From CAVZAB01 sp963773155 (GTDB lineage Bacteria; Pseudomonadota; Alphaproteobacteria; Rhizobiales; Beijerinckiaceae), in the NCBI GenBank assembly GCA_963773155.1, contig CAVZAB010000018.1, positions 172,004 to 236,003 of the forward strand: DNA of 64,000 nucleotides. Direction: 5' to 3'. Below the pieces are notes generated by a model. It was not told the DNA's origin. It saw nothing but the letters and a program-made list of their open reading frames with translations, and made no database searches. Of the stretch, positions 1 to 8,391 are shown in pieces. The stretch's first letter is position 1, and every line of letters starts with the position of its first letter. Position numbers and translations under genes: made by a program.

Positions 1-77
1 CTCGACACGCGTAACATATGTTGAATGACCTGATTTCACCGACCTGAAAGAGGCGTCCCCAGACGCACGGCGACGAG

Positions 78-536
78 ATGGACTATATGCTTCCGGTTTT
101 CTTTGCCCTGCTGGCGCTGGCGGCGGGCATGCTGCTGCCGATGCAATTCGGGGTCAATGCGCAGCTGGCCCGCTGGTTAGCCAATCCGCTGATCGCGAGC
201 ACCATATCCTTCTGGGTCGGAACAATCACTCTGACCGGCCTAACGCTCGGATTGGTCCGGCGCTGGCCGCCCATGGCGACGCTGCGCGACGTGCCGCTGC
301 CGATCTATCTGCTCGGCGGCCTCCTCGGCGCCACCTTTCTCACGACCAATATTTTCCTCGTCCCGCGGCTCGGCGCCGCTGCAACCCTGTGTCTGGTCAT
401 CGCGGGCCAAATGCTGGCCGCGCTGTTGATCGACCAGTTCGGCTGGTTCGACCTCGCGCTGCGGGCGGTGACACTCGGCCGGGCAACCGGGGCGCTGCTG
501 GTTCTGGTCGGCGCGATGATGGTTCGTCTGCTCTAA
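78..536 (+). CDS. DMT-family small transporter (DUF606/YdcZ type)
   Basis: The 152-residue protein is almost wholly hydrophobic, with about five predicted membrane segments (roughly residues 5-25, 38-57, 75-95, 98-118 and 132-151). The pattern of an early MLLPMQFGVNAQLAR segment, a central GGLLGATFLTTNIFLVP segment and a C-terminal GALLVLVGAMM segment matches the DUF606/YdcZ branch of the drug/metabolite transporter superfamily, which are half-size inner-membrane proteins thought to work as dimers. The substrate cannot be told from sequence. The ATG at 78 is chosen because a purine-rich stretch (gacgag) precedes it; an in-frame ATG follows three codons later. It lies at the window edge, so upstream partners are not visible. 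Confidence 0.75.
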   Translation: MDYMLPVFFALLALAAGMLLPMQFGVNAQLARWLANPLIASTISFWVGTITLTGLTLGLVRRWPPMATLRDVPLPIYLLGGLLGATFLTTNIFLVPRLGAAATLCLVIAGQMLAALLIDQFGWFDLALRAVTLGRATGALLVLVGAMMVRLL

Positions 537-601
537 CCCATCCGGCGCCGTCGCAGGCGGCGCTTTGCGGCGTCAATCCTCCTCGAACCAGGGAATTTGC
601 C

Positions 602-922
602 ATGGCGAGCGTAATCGATCCTCTCATCGCGGCTGGGGTGGTCGCCTGTACAGCGGCGACCGATGCCGTCTATGTGATGTTCACCGCAGCGGTAACCGCC
701 AGGCGGCGCATGCCGGCGGCGACCTGGAGCAGCGTGTGGTATCTCTTGTCGTCCTTCGCGGTGATCAGCTACACCAACAATTGGGTCTATGTCGGCTTTG
801 CCGCGCTCGGCTCCTGGCTCGGTGCTTATGCTACGATCAGTTTCCTCGACCGGCCGCCAAAGCCGCCGCCGCCGGCCGCCCCATTGACCCCCAGGCTCGA
901 TCGCGCGGACGCGCCACGCTAA
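602..922 (+). CDS. small membrane protein of unknown function
   Basis: A 106-residue protein that I do not recognise by name. Three hydrophobic stretches are visible (about residues 8-30, 45-62 and 65-85), followed by a proline-rich tail (PPKPPPPAAP). The start at 602 is chosen because the hydrophobic part begins immediately after it; the longer upstream reading is basic and not protein-like. It lies 65 bases downstream of the DMT transporter in the same direction, so co-transcription is possible. No catalytic motif is visible. Confidence 0.55.
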   Translation: MASVIDPLIAAGVVACTAATDAVYVMFTAAVTARRRMPAATWSSVWYLLSSFAVISYTNNWVYVGFAALGSWLGAYATISFLDRPPKPPPPAAPLTPRLDRADAPR

Positions 923-1193
923 AATAGCTTGCAAATCGGCGGCGCCGGCGGGGCCTACCTGTCCCGAAACTGCTGGACAGCGGTCTGGCGGTTATGGTCT
1001 GTTTGCCGAGGCGCGCCCGGGTCCGGCGCCGCTTCGACACAGGCGGCAGGGGCGGCATGCGGGCGGCGGTCCAAAGGCCGGGCCGGGACGGAGGCTAGCC
1101 AGAGCGTGATCCACGGCAGCGCCGAGAGGCATGAGCGAATGCCGGCCGGCAAGGGCGGGGCACGAATAGCCGGCGGCAACCGATGAATGTGGC

Positions 1194-3252
1194 TTGTCAG
1201 CCAGGCCGCCCGACCGAGTCGGACTTGCGAGCGGCATCGCCATGCTAGGGCTGGTGCTTGTCTGCACGGCCGCCCTGCTGGCCAACGCCGGTGCCGCGGC
1301 CGCCTTTTCGCAAAGGCCTGACGGCGCCCGACGCGTCTATGCGATCTGTCTTGCACTCTGCGTTCTGCTCGTCACGCTGGCGCTTGGCCTTCTGTTCGGT
1401 TCGGCCGGCCAGCCAGCTACTCTGATTCTGCCGATCGGGCTGCCGCGGGCCGGCATGCATTTCGAGGCCGACAGCTTGAGCGCCGTGTTCCTCGTCATCG
1501 TCAATCTGGCCGGGGCGGCGGCCAGCTTGTATGGACTGGGGCTTGCCGGTGAGGAACCCGAACCCTATCGCGTACTGGTGTTCTTTCCGGCCTTTCTTGC
1601 CGGCATGAGCCTGGTCGTGCTTGCGGCCGACGCCTTCACCTTTCTGGTCGCCTGGGAATTCATGTCGTTGACGTCTTGGGCGCTGGTCAACGCTCATCAC
1701 CACGAATTCGCGCAATACTCGGGCTGGCTACGTCTACTTGCTGATGGCGAGTTTCGGGACTTTGGCCTTGCTCCTGGCTTTCGGGCTCTTGGCCGGGCCC
1801 GACGGCCAATATGACTTTGCCGCGATGCGGTTGGGTGCGGCCAGTCTGCCGGCGCCGGCGATGGTGTTCCTTCTCGTTCTGGCCGGCGCCGGTTCCAAGG
1901 CCGGCCTGGTCCCGTTGCACGTCTGGTTGCCGCTTGCCCACCCGGCCGCGCCGAGCCATGTCTCGGCGCTGATGAGCGCGGCAATGACCAAGGTCGCCAT
2001 CTACGGTTTCATCCGGATCGTCTTTGGTCTGCTCGCTCCGCCGCCGGTCTGGTGGAGCATCGTGATCCTCGTCATAGGCGGCTTCAGTGCCCTTCTTGGC
2101 GTACTCAATGCCACCATGCAGCGCGATCTCAAGAAGCTTTTGGCCCACAGCACGGTTGAAAATGTCGGGATTATCTTCGTCGCTCTCGGCCTTTCGCTCG
2201 CCTTCCAGGCGAACGGCATGGCGCTCGCCGCAGCACTTGCGCTGACCGCCGGCCTGTTCCACTGCTTGAACCACGCGCTGTTCAAGAGTCTGCTTTTTCT
2301 CGGCGCCGGCGCGGTCCTGCGGGCAACCGGCGAGCGCGACATCGAACGGCTCGGCGGCCTGATCCATCGCATGCCGCGCACGAGCTTCGCTTTCCTTGGC
2401 GGCTGTTTGGCGATTGCCGCTCTGCCGCCGCTCAACGGCTTTGCGTCGGAATGGTTGATCTTTCAATCGATCCTGCGCTCGCCGGACCTGCCGCAATGGG
2501 GCCTGAAACTGCTGGCGCCGGCGGCCGGCGTCGTCCTGGCGCTTTCGGCGGCGCTGGCGGCCGGCTGTTTCGTGCGGGCCTTCGGGATCACCTTTCTTGG
2601 CCGCCCTCGCACCGCCGCGGCCGATAGGGCGCGCGAGGGCGGCCAAGCGGCGCAAGCCGCAATGTTCGCGCTACTCGCCCTGTGCCTGCTGGCCGGGGTT
2701 CTGCCGGGCCTTTTTGTCGATGCTCTTGCCGGCGTCTCGCTGGCGCTGACCGGTGCCTCGCTGCCGCCCCAGGCCGGCATTGCCTGGCTGTCGATCGTGC
2801 CGCTCGCCGATGGGCGCAATTCCTATAACGGCCTTCTCGTTTTTGCCTTTATCGCACTATCCGCCTTGGCGGCGGCAGCGTCGATCCACCGGTTCGCCTC
2901 GCACCGGATCCGCCGCGCGGCGGCCTGGGATTGCGGTTTTCCCGATCAAGATCCCGCCACCCAATATTCGGCCACGAGCTTCGCCCAGCCGATCCGACGG
3001 GTCTATGGCGAGATCGCCTTTGCCATCGACGAGCGTCTCGACATGCCGGCGCCGGGCGCGCTCCGCCCGGCTCGCCTCGACCTCACGCTCAACGATCGGC
3101 TTTGGCGGGCGATTTACCGGCCGCTGATCGCAGCGGTCACCAATGCCGCCCGGCGAATGAACCATTTGCAGTTCCTGACGATCCGCGCCTATTTGAGCCT
3201 GGTTTTCGCAGCGCTGGTCGGCCTGCTTTTTGTGGTGGCGGTATGGGCCTGA
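1194..3252 (+). CDS. hyfB: HyfB-like NuoL/M/N-type membrane subunit, interrupted by a frameshift
   Basis: Antiporter-like subunit (Mrp/NuoL family) of a hydrogenase-4/Ehr membrane complex; in the family it forms a proton-pumping arm in the inner membrane. The first part (1194 to about 1715) covers the N-terminal helices and ends in the conserved region around WEFMSLTSWALV. The similarity then continues in the next frame from GYVYLLMASFGTLAL (about 1726) to 3252, including the KAGLVPLHVWLPLAHPAAPSH region with its conserved Lys and His. The shift near 1710-1726 is equivalent to one extra base. Joined length is about 685 residues, normal for HyfB. The start is uncertain: TTG at 1194 or ATG at 1242. 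It overlaps hyfC by a few bases and leads a six-gene operon. Confidence 0.85.
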
Positions 3253-4196
3253 TCGCCGGCCTCCTGATCCAGGGTCTACAGATGCTGCTGGTGCTCGGCC
3301 TAGCGCCGCTGCTGATCGGCTTCATCCGCAAGGTCAAGGCCAGGCTGCTGCGCCGCCGCGGCCCGCCGCTTCTGCAGCCCTACCGGGATATTCTGCGGCT
3401 GTTGCGCAAGGAGGTCGTGCTGGCTGAACAGGCCTCCTGGCTATTTCGTGCTGCGCCCTATCTGATCTTTGCGGCGACCTGGGTCGCCGCGGCTCTGGTG
3501 CCGACCTTCGCCACCGGGCTGTTGTTCAGCTGGACGGCCGATCTCATCGCCATCACGGCGCTCCTCGGCAGTGCCCGGTTCTTTCTGGCGCTCGCCGGCA
3601 TGGATGTCGGCACCAGTTTCGGCGGCATCGGCGCCAGCCGGGAAATGATGTTTGCCTCGCTCGCCGAGCCGGCGATGCTGATGATCGTCTTCACCGTCTC
3701 CTTGATCGCCGGATCGACGCAATTGTCGGACATTGCCGCCTTTACGCTGGGGCATCTCGAATTGCGGGTTTCGCTGGGCCTTGCGTTGATCGGCCTGATT
3801 ATCGTGGCGCTTGCCGAGAACGGCCGCATCCCCGTCGACAATCCCGCGACCCATCTTGAACTGACCATGGTCCACGAGGCGATGGTTCTCGAATATTCCG
3901 GCCGCCACCTTGCTGTGATCGAGCTTGCCGCGGCATTGAAGCTGCTGCTCTATATTGCGCTGATCGCCTGCATATTCGTGCCCTGGGGTCTGGCCCCGGC
4001 TGGCGCCGGCGGGCCGGCCATGCTCGGCGGCCTCGCTGTCTTTTTCGCCAAGGTTGCGGCCGGCGGCTGCCTGCTCGCCTTATTCGAGACCGTGATGGCG
4101 AAGATGCGGGTCTTCCGGGTCCCGGATTTCATCGGTGCGGCCTTGATGCTCGGTCTTCTCGCAACGCTGCTGCGCTTTGTTTCCCGGAGCTTTTGA
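3243..4196 (+). CDS. hyfC: HyfC/HycD-like (NuoH-type) membrane subunit
   Basis: 317 residues with about eight membrane segments. The family is homologous to NuoH of complex I and anchors the peripheral subunits to the membrane, lining the coupling site. The diagnostic loop ENGRIPVDNPATHLELTMVHEAM, with its conserved acidic residues, is present. The ATG at 3243 is chosen because it starts directly at the first helix (GLIAGLLIQGLQMLL) and overlaps the end of hyfB, as is usual for translationally coupled operons; the open frame extends upstream only as a shadow of hyfB. Its stop TGA shares one base with the ATG of hyfE. Confidence 0.92.
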   Translation: MGLIAGLLIQGLQMLLVLGLAPLLIGFIRKVKARLLRRRGPPLLQPYRDILRLLRKEVVLAEQASWLFRAAPYLIFAATWVAAALVPTFATGLLFSWTADLIAITALLGSARFFLALAGMDVGTSFGGIGASREMMFASLAEPAMLMIVFTVSLIAGSTQLSDIAAFTLGHLELRVSLGLALIGLIIVALAENGRIPVDNPATHLELTMVHEAMVLEYSGRHLAVIELAAALKLLLYIALIACIFVPWGLAPAGAGGPAMLGGLAVFFAKVAAGGCLLALFETVMAKMRVFRVPDFIGAALMLGLLATLLRFVSRSF

Positions 4197-4858
4197 TGGA
4201 CCGGCTCGCCTTCGATGTCGCCCATCTCCTGGCCGGCGGCCTGGTTCTCGTCAGTTTCATGCTGCTCTACCAGGACCGGATGTTCGGGCTCATCAACATT
4301 TTTGCGCTGCACGCCTTCGTCCTTTCGGCCTCAGTCTTCTGGCAGGCCTATAGCCAGGATGCCCCGCATCTCTACGTCACCGCGATCATTGCGCTGGTCC
4401 TCAAAGCAATTGTGATTCCGATAGCGCTGCACCGGATCGTCCAGCGGCTCGCTATTCACCGGACGCTGGAGATCATTGGCGGGGTCGGGCCGACCATGCT
4501 AGCCGGCATCGCGCTGGTGGCGCTTGCCATGGTCGTCATCTTGCCGGCCACCGCCACTGCCGATCCGTTGGCGCGCGAAGACCTCGCCTTTGCCCTTTCG
4601 GTCGTGCTGCTCGGCCTCTTGATGATGGTGACGCGGCGCAATGCGGTCAGTCAGGTTGTCGGATTCATGTCGCTTGAAAACGGTCTGATCCTCGCTGCCG
4701 CCGGCGCCAGGGGCATGCCACTGGTGGTCGAGATCAGCGTCGCTTTCTCGGTCCTCATCGCTTTCATCATCATCGGCATCTTCCTGTTCCGGATCCGCGA
4801 GCAATTCGACACGGTCGATGTGCAGGCGCTCGACCGGTTTCGGGGTGAGCGGCGATGA
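4196..4858 (+). CDS. hyfE: HyfE-like membrane subunit
   Basis: A 220-residue hydrophobic protein with about seven membrane segments, matching HyfE/HycC-like small subunits whose C-terminal part resembles NuoK. The charged tail (IREQFDTVDVQALDRFRGERR) is typical of the family. The ATG at 4196 overlaps the hyfC stop by one base (TGATG); a TTG one codon upstream is less likely. Its own stop overlaps the hyfF ATG (ATGA type), showing tight operon structure. Role: part of the membrane arm of the Ehr complex; no independent enzymatic function is expected. Confidence 0.9.
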   Translation: MDRLAFDVAHLLAGGLVLVSFMLLYQDRMFGLINIFALHAFVLSASVFWQAYSQDAPHLYVTAIIALVLKAIVIPIALHRIVQRLAIHRTLEIIGGVGPTMLAGIALVALAMVVILPATATADPLAREDLAFALSVVLLGLLMMVTRRNAVSQVVGFMSLENGLILAAAGARGMPLVVEISVAFSVLIAFIIIGIFLFRIREQFDTVDVQALDRFRGERR

Positions 4859-6303
4859 ACCTGTCGGCGCCGCCATGGACGATTATCGCCTTGGCAATAC
4901 CGGCCACGGCCTCGCTGCTGCTCGTCTTGATTGCGTCCTACCGGCTCTCGGCTCGCCTCAATTTCGGCGCCAGCGCACTGACCTTTTGCGCCGCTGCCAT
5001 GCTGCTTGGCCAGCGTTCACCGGCGGGAACCTATCTCTTCGTCGACGATCTCAACGTTGCCTTCGTCGTCCTGTCGACCTTCGTCGGCTGCACGACCAGC
5101 CTGTTCAGCGCCAGCTACATCGGCCACGAAATCGAGATCGGTCGCCTGACGCCGCTGCATGTGCGTTTTTATCACGCTATGTATCAGTGCCTGATGTTTG
5201 CGATGAACCTTGGCCTGCTTGCCAACAATATCGGCCTGATGTGGGTGGCGATCGAACTGGCGACGCTGACCACCGTGCTGATGGTCGGCATGTACCGCAC
5301 GCCGGAGGCGCTCGAGGCGGCCTGGAAATATTTCATTCTCGGCAGCGTCGGGATAGCGCTGGCCCTGTTTGGCACCATTCTCGTCTATGTGGCCGCCAGG
5401 CCGGCCCTCGGCGAGGGCTATCCGGCGATGCTGTGGTCGAATCTGGTCGATCACGCGGCCGTCTTTAGCCCGGAATTGCTGAATGTCGCCTTTGTCTTCC
5501 TGATCATCGGCTACGGCACCAAGGTCGGCCTGGCGCCCATGCATGCCTGGCTGCCCGACGCCCATGCCGAAGGTCCGACACCGATTTCGGCGGTTCTCTC
5601 TGGGCTGCTGCTCAATGTTGCACTCTATGCGGTGCTGCGCTTCAAAATGCTGATGGCGGCCAACCCGGCGACGATCGCGCCGGGGCCGCTGATGGTTACG
5701 ATCGGTCTGGTGTCGGTGATATTTGCCGCCTTCATGCTCTACCGGCGCCGCGACATCAAGCGGCTGTTTGCCTATTCCTCGATCGAGCATATGGGCCTCA
5801 TAACCTTTGCCTTTGGCATGGGCGGGCCGCTGGCGAATTTTGCCGGACTTCTTCACATGACAATGCATTCGCTGACCAAATCGGCGATTTTCTTTACCGT
5901 CGGCCATATCGCGCAAGTCAAGGGAACCCAGAAGCTCGCCGAAATCCGCGGCCTGACGGAAAGCCATCCCTTGCTCGGTTGGAGTCTTGTTGTCGGTGTC
6001 CTGGCGATCGCCGGGCTGCCGCCCTCCGGCATATTCGTCAGCGAATTCCTATTGCTGAGCTCAAGCTTTCCCCGCCAGCCGCTGCTTGCCGTACTCCTCG
6101 TGATCGGCTTGCTGATCGCGTTCGGTGCGCTGTTGCTGCGGCTGACCCAGGTAGCCTTCGGCCGGCCGGAGGGCTCGAGCGCGCCGGTCAAGGCGACCTT
6201 CATCCCGATTTTCGCGCATCTCGGCCTCGTACTTTCGGCCGGCATTCACCTGCCCGCACAGCTCGTCGTCTGGTTCGAGCATGTCGCGCGGCTACTCGGC
6301 TAG
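4855..6303 (+). CDS. hyfF: HyfF-like NuoN/L-type membrane subunit
   Basis: 482 residues, about 13-14 membrane segments. This is the second antiporter-like subunit of the cluster. The segment YGTKVGLAPMHAWLPDAHAE carries the conserved Lys, His and Asp of the NuoL/M/N proton path, and the later SSIEHMGLITFAFGMGG region matches the family. Together with HyfB it gives the complex two antiporter-type pumping modules. It overlaps hyfE by four bases and is followed after six bases by hyfG. No interruption is seen, in contrast to hyfB. Confidence 0.92.
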   Translation: MNLSAPPWTIIALAIPATASLLLVLIASYRLSARLNFGASALTFCAAAMLLGQRSPAGTYLFVDDLNVAFVVLSTFVGCTTSLFSASYIGHEIEIGRLTPLHVRFYHAMYQCLMFAMNLGLLANNIGLMWVAIELATLTTVLMVGMYRTPEALEAAWKYFILGSVGIALALFGTILVYVAARPALGEGYPAMLWSNLVDHAAVFSPELLNVAFVFLIIGYGTKVGLAPMHAWLPDAHAEGPTPISAVLSGLLLNVALYAVLRFKMLMAANPATIAPGPLMVTIGLVSVIFAAFMLYRRRDIKRLFAYSSIEHMGLITFAFGMGGPLANFAGLLHMTMHSLTKSAIFFTVGHIAQVKGTQKLAEIRGLTESHPLLGWSLVVGVLAIAGLPPSGIFVSEFLLLSSSFPRQPLLAVLLVIGLLIAFGALLLRLTQVAFGRPEGSSAPVKATFIPIFAHLGLVLSAGIHLPAQLVVWFEHVARLLG

Positions 6304-6309
6304 GGTCAT

Positions 6310-7824
6310 ATGGCGACGTTTGTCGATTCACTTGCCAGCTGTCCGCCGATCGAGGCACTCAGGCCCTGGCCGGGCTTTTTCGTCGACGAGGACCTGTGGC
6401 GGCGCGCTGGTGACGAACTCGCTGCCGGCCGCCTCGGCCTGGCCGGACTGTGGGGCGATGAGGGCTGTGTCCAGCTGGCCCTCTTCGGCGCCGGGCCGAC
6501 TATCTTCCTCCTGCGCCTCGACGTGCCGGCAAGACGCTTTCCCTCGATTGCCCACCTGCATCCGCCGGCCATGCGGCTCGAGCGGGCGCTGCATGATCTC
6601 TACGGCCTGTCGGGCGAGGCTCTGCCGGACCAGCGGCCCTGGCTCGATCACGGCACTTGGGGCGTTGCCGAGCCGCTTGGCACGCCAAGGCCGCATCGCG
6701 GCCCCGACCCCTATGCCTTCCTGCCGGCCATCGGTCCGATGCTCCACCAGATCCCGGTCGGCCCGGTCCATGCCGGGATCATCGAGCCGGGCCATTTCCG
6801 CTTTTCCGCCAATGGCGAGACCATTGTCCGGCTTGAGGCGCGGCTCGGCTATGCACACAAGGGCATCGATGGTTTGATGCTCGGCGCCCCGCTCGACCAG
6901 GCGTTGCGCCTCGCCGGCCGGGTTTCCGGCGACAGCACAGTCGCCTATGCCTTTGCTTTCTGCCGGGCTGTCGAAGCGGCGCTCGCGATCGAGGTCCCGG
7001 GGGGTGCCGTTCTGCTGCGCGCCGGCATGGCCGAACTCGAGCGGCTCGCCAATCATTGCGGCGATATCGGGGCGATCTGCAACGATGCCTCGTTCGCGCT
7101 GATGCAGGCCCATTGCGGCGCCTTGCGCGAGCGGGTGTTGCGTGCAGCCGACGCCGCCTTCGGGCACCGGTTGATGATGGACCGGATTGTCATCGGCGGC
7201 GTCGCCGAGGATTATGCCGCGGCCGTTCCGGTTCTGCGCGATCTTGCCGCCGACATCGAACGGCAGTTTCCGCCGCTCGTCGAGCTCTACGACAAGACGA
7301 CCTCGCTGCAGGACCGAACCGTCGGGACCGGCATAGTGAACGAAGCGCTTGCCGCCAGCTATGCCTGCGGTGGCTATGTCGGTCGTGCATCCGGCCGCCA
7401 TTTCGACGCGCGACGCGCGCTCGCCTATGCCCCCTACGACAGCCTGGCGTTCGACGTACCGCTTCGCACGCAAGGCGACGTCGACGCGAGACTCTGGATC
7501 CGCATCGAGGAAGTCAACCAATCCCTGCGGCTGCTGCGCCAAATCCTGGACCGGCTCGAGTCGCGCAAGCCCTCGGCGCCGCGCGCCGCCTTGAGCGATC
7601 ACCTGGCCGGCCGAGGCGAGGGCTTGGCGCTGGGCGAGGGCTTCCGCGGCGATGTCTTGGCCTGGGTCCGGGTCGCCGATGGCCGGCTCGAAGCCAGCCA
7701 TTTGCGCGACCCTTCCTGGTTTCAATGGCCGTTGCTCGAAGCGGCGATCGAAGGCAATATCGTCGCCGATTTTCCGCTCTGCAACAAATCCTTCAACTGC
7801 TCCTATTCCGGGCACGACCTTTAG
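6310..7824 (+). CDS. hyfG: HyfG/HycE-like large subunit lacking Ni-Fe cysteine ligands
   Basis: 504 residues: an N-terminal NuoC-like domain (about 1-135) fused to a NuoD/hydrogenase-large-subunit domain (about 150-504), the HycE architecture. In true group 4 hydrogenases the RxCGxC and DPCxxC motifs hold the Ni-Fe centre. Here the first motif reads RVSGDS (204-209), with serines at both cysteine positions, and the C-terminus has FPLCNKSFNC instead of DPCxxC. The protein therefore should not bind Ni-Fe in the known way. Such proteins belong to the energy-converting hydrogenase-related (Ehr) group described in the literature, whose reaction is unsettled. Two cysteines (491 and 497) sit near the C-terminal site. 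No maturation-protease tail is visible, consistent with no metal insertion. Confidence 0.88.
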   Translation: MATFVDSLASCPPIEALRPWPGFFVDEDLWRRAGDELAAGRLGLAGLWGDEGCVQLALFGAGPTIFLLRLDVPARRFPSIAHLHPPAMRLERALHDLYGLSGEALPDQRPWLDHGTWGVAEPLGTPRPHRGPDPYAFLPAIGPMLHQIPVGPVHAGIIEPGHFRFSANGETIVRLEARLGYAHKGIDGLMLGAPLDQALRLAGRVSGDSTVAYAFAFCRAVEAALAIEVPGGAVLLRAGMAELERLANHCGDIGAICNDASFALMQAHCGALRERVLRAADAAFGHRLMMDRIVIGGVAEDYAAAVPVLRDLAADIERQFPPLVELYDKTTSLQDRTVGTGIVNEALAASYACGGYVGRASGRHFDARRALAYAPYDSLAFDVPLRTQGDVDARLWIRIEEVNQSLRLLRQILDRLESRKPSAPRAALSDHLAGRGEGLALGEGFRGDVLAWVRVADGRLEASHLRDPSWFQWPLLEAAIEGNIVADFPLCNKSFNCSYSGHDL

Positions 7825-7831
7825 GCCAATC

Positions 7832-8380
7832 ATGCGCAGAATCCTGCTCGACAATCTGATGCGGGCGCCGCTCACCGAGCCGCCGCCGCCGCCGGACGCG
7901 CAGGCGACGGCGCATTTGGCGGCGCAATTGAACGATGCCGCCTTCCGCAGGCTCGGTCGCAGTCTTGCCATTCGTGCCGTCGATGCCGGTTCCTGCAACG
8001 GGTGCGAATTGGAAATCCACGCCCTCAACAATGTCTTCTATGATGTCGAGCGCTACGGCCTGCGTTTCGTCGCCTCGCCGCGCCACGCCGATGTGCTCCT
8101 GGTCACCGGACCGGTGACCAAGAACATGCAGGCGGCGCTGATCCGGACCTATCAGGCCGTGCCGGAACCGAAATGGGTCGTCGCCGTCGGCGAATGCGGT
8201 TTCGATGCCGGCGTCTTTGCCGGCAGCTATGCCTGCGTTGGTGGCGTAGCCTCGGTGATACCTGTCGATCTTCACGTTCGCGGCTGCCCGCCAAGGCCGG
8301 CGGCTCTCTTGGCGGGTCTCCTGGCACTTATCGAGCGCAGCGCGGCCGGCATGCCCTCGCCGCCCCTCGCCAGCACGTGA
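7832..8380 (+). CDS. hyfI: HyfI/HycG-like small Fe-S subunit (NuoB type)
   Basis: 182 residues, homologous to NuoB and HycG. The four cysteines expected to bind the proximal [4Fe-4S] cluster (N2-like) are present: C55 and C58 in CNGCE, C122 in GECG and C152 in RGCPPRP. So the electron-carrying small subunit looks competent even though the large subunit has lost its Ni-Fe ligands. The ATG at 7832 lies seven bases after hyfG; the frame runs further upstream inside hyfG only as a shadow. It ends the operon and converges on the radical SAM gene 11 bases away. Confidence 0.9.
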   Translation: MRRILLDNLMRAPLTEPPPPPDAQATAHLAAQLNDAAFRRLGRSLAIRAVDAGSCNGCELEIHALNNVFYDVERYGLRFVASPRHADVLLVTGPVTKNMQAALIRTYQAVPEPKWVVAVGECGFDAGVFAGSYACVGGVASVIPVDLHVRGCPPRPAALLAGLLALIERSAAGMPSPPLAST

Positions 8381-8391
8381 TCGGCGGTCTT

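Noticed and set aside
13..22. Palindrome AACATATGTT upstream of the first gene
   Set aside because: Ten-base palindromes are expected by chance, and no second copy is seen nearby.
6310..8380. Formate hydrogenlyase or other Ni-Fe hydrogenase
   Set aside because: The large subunit lacks all four Ni-Fe cysteine ligands, and no maturation, formate dehydrogenase or ferredoxin genes are nearby.
1194..8380. Part of a NADH dehydrogenase (nuo) operon
   Set aside because: The fused NuoC-NuoD arrangement and the HyfB/C/E/F order are of the hydrogenase-4 type; nuoE/F/G/I are missing.
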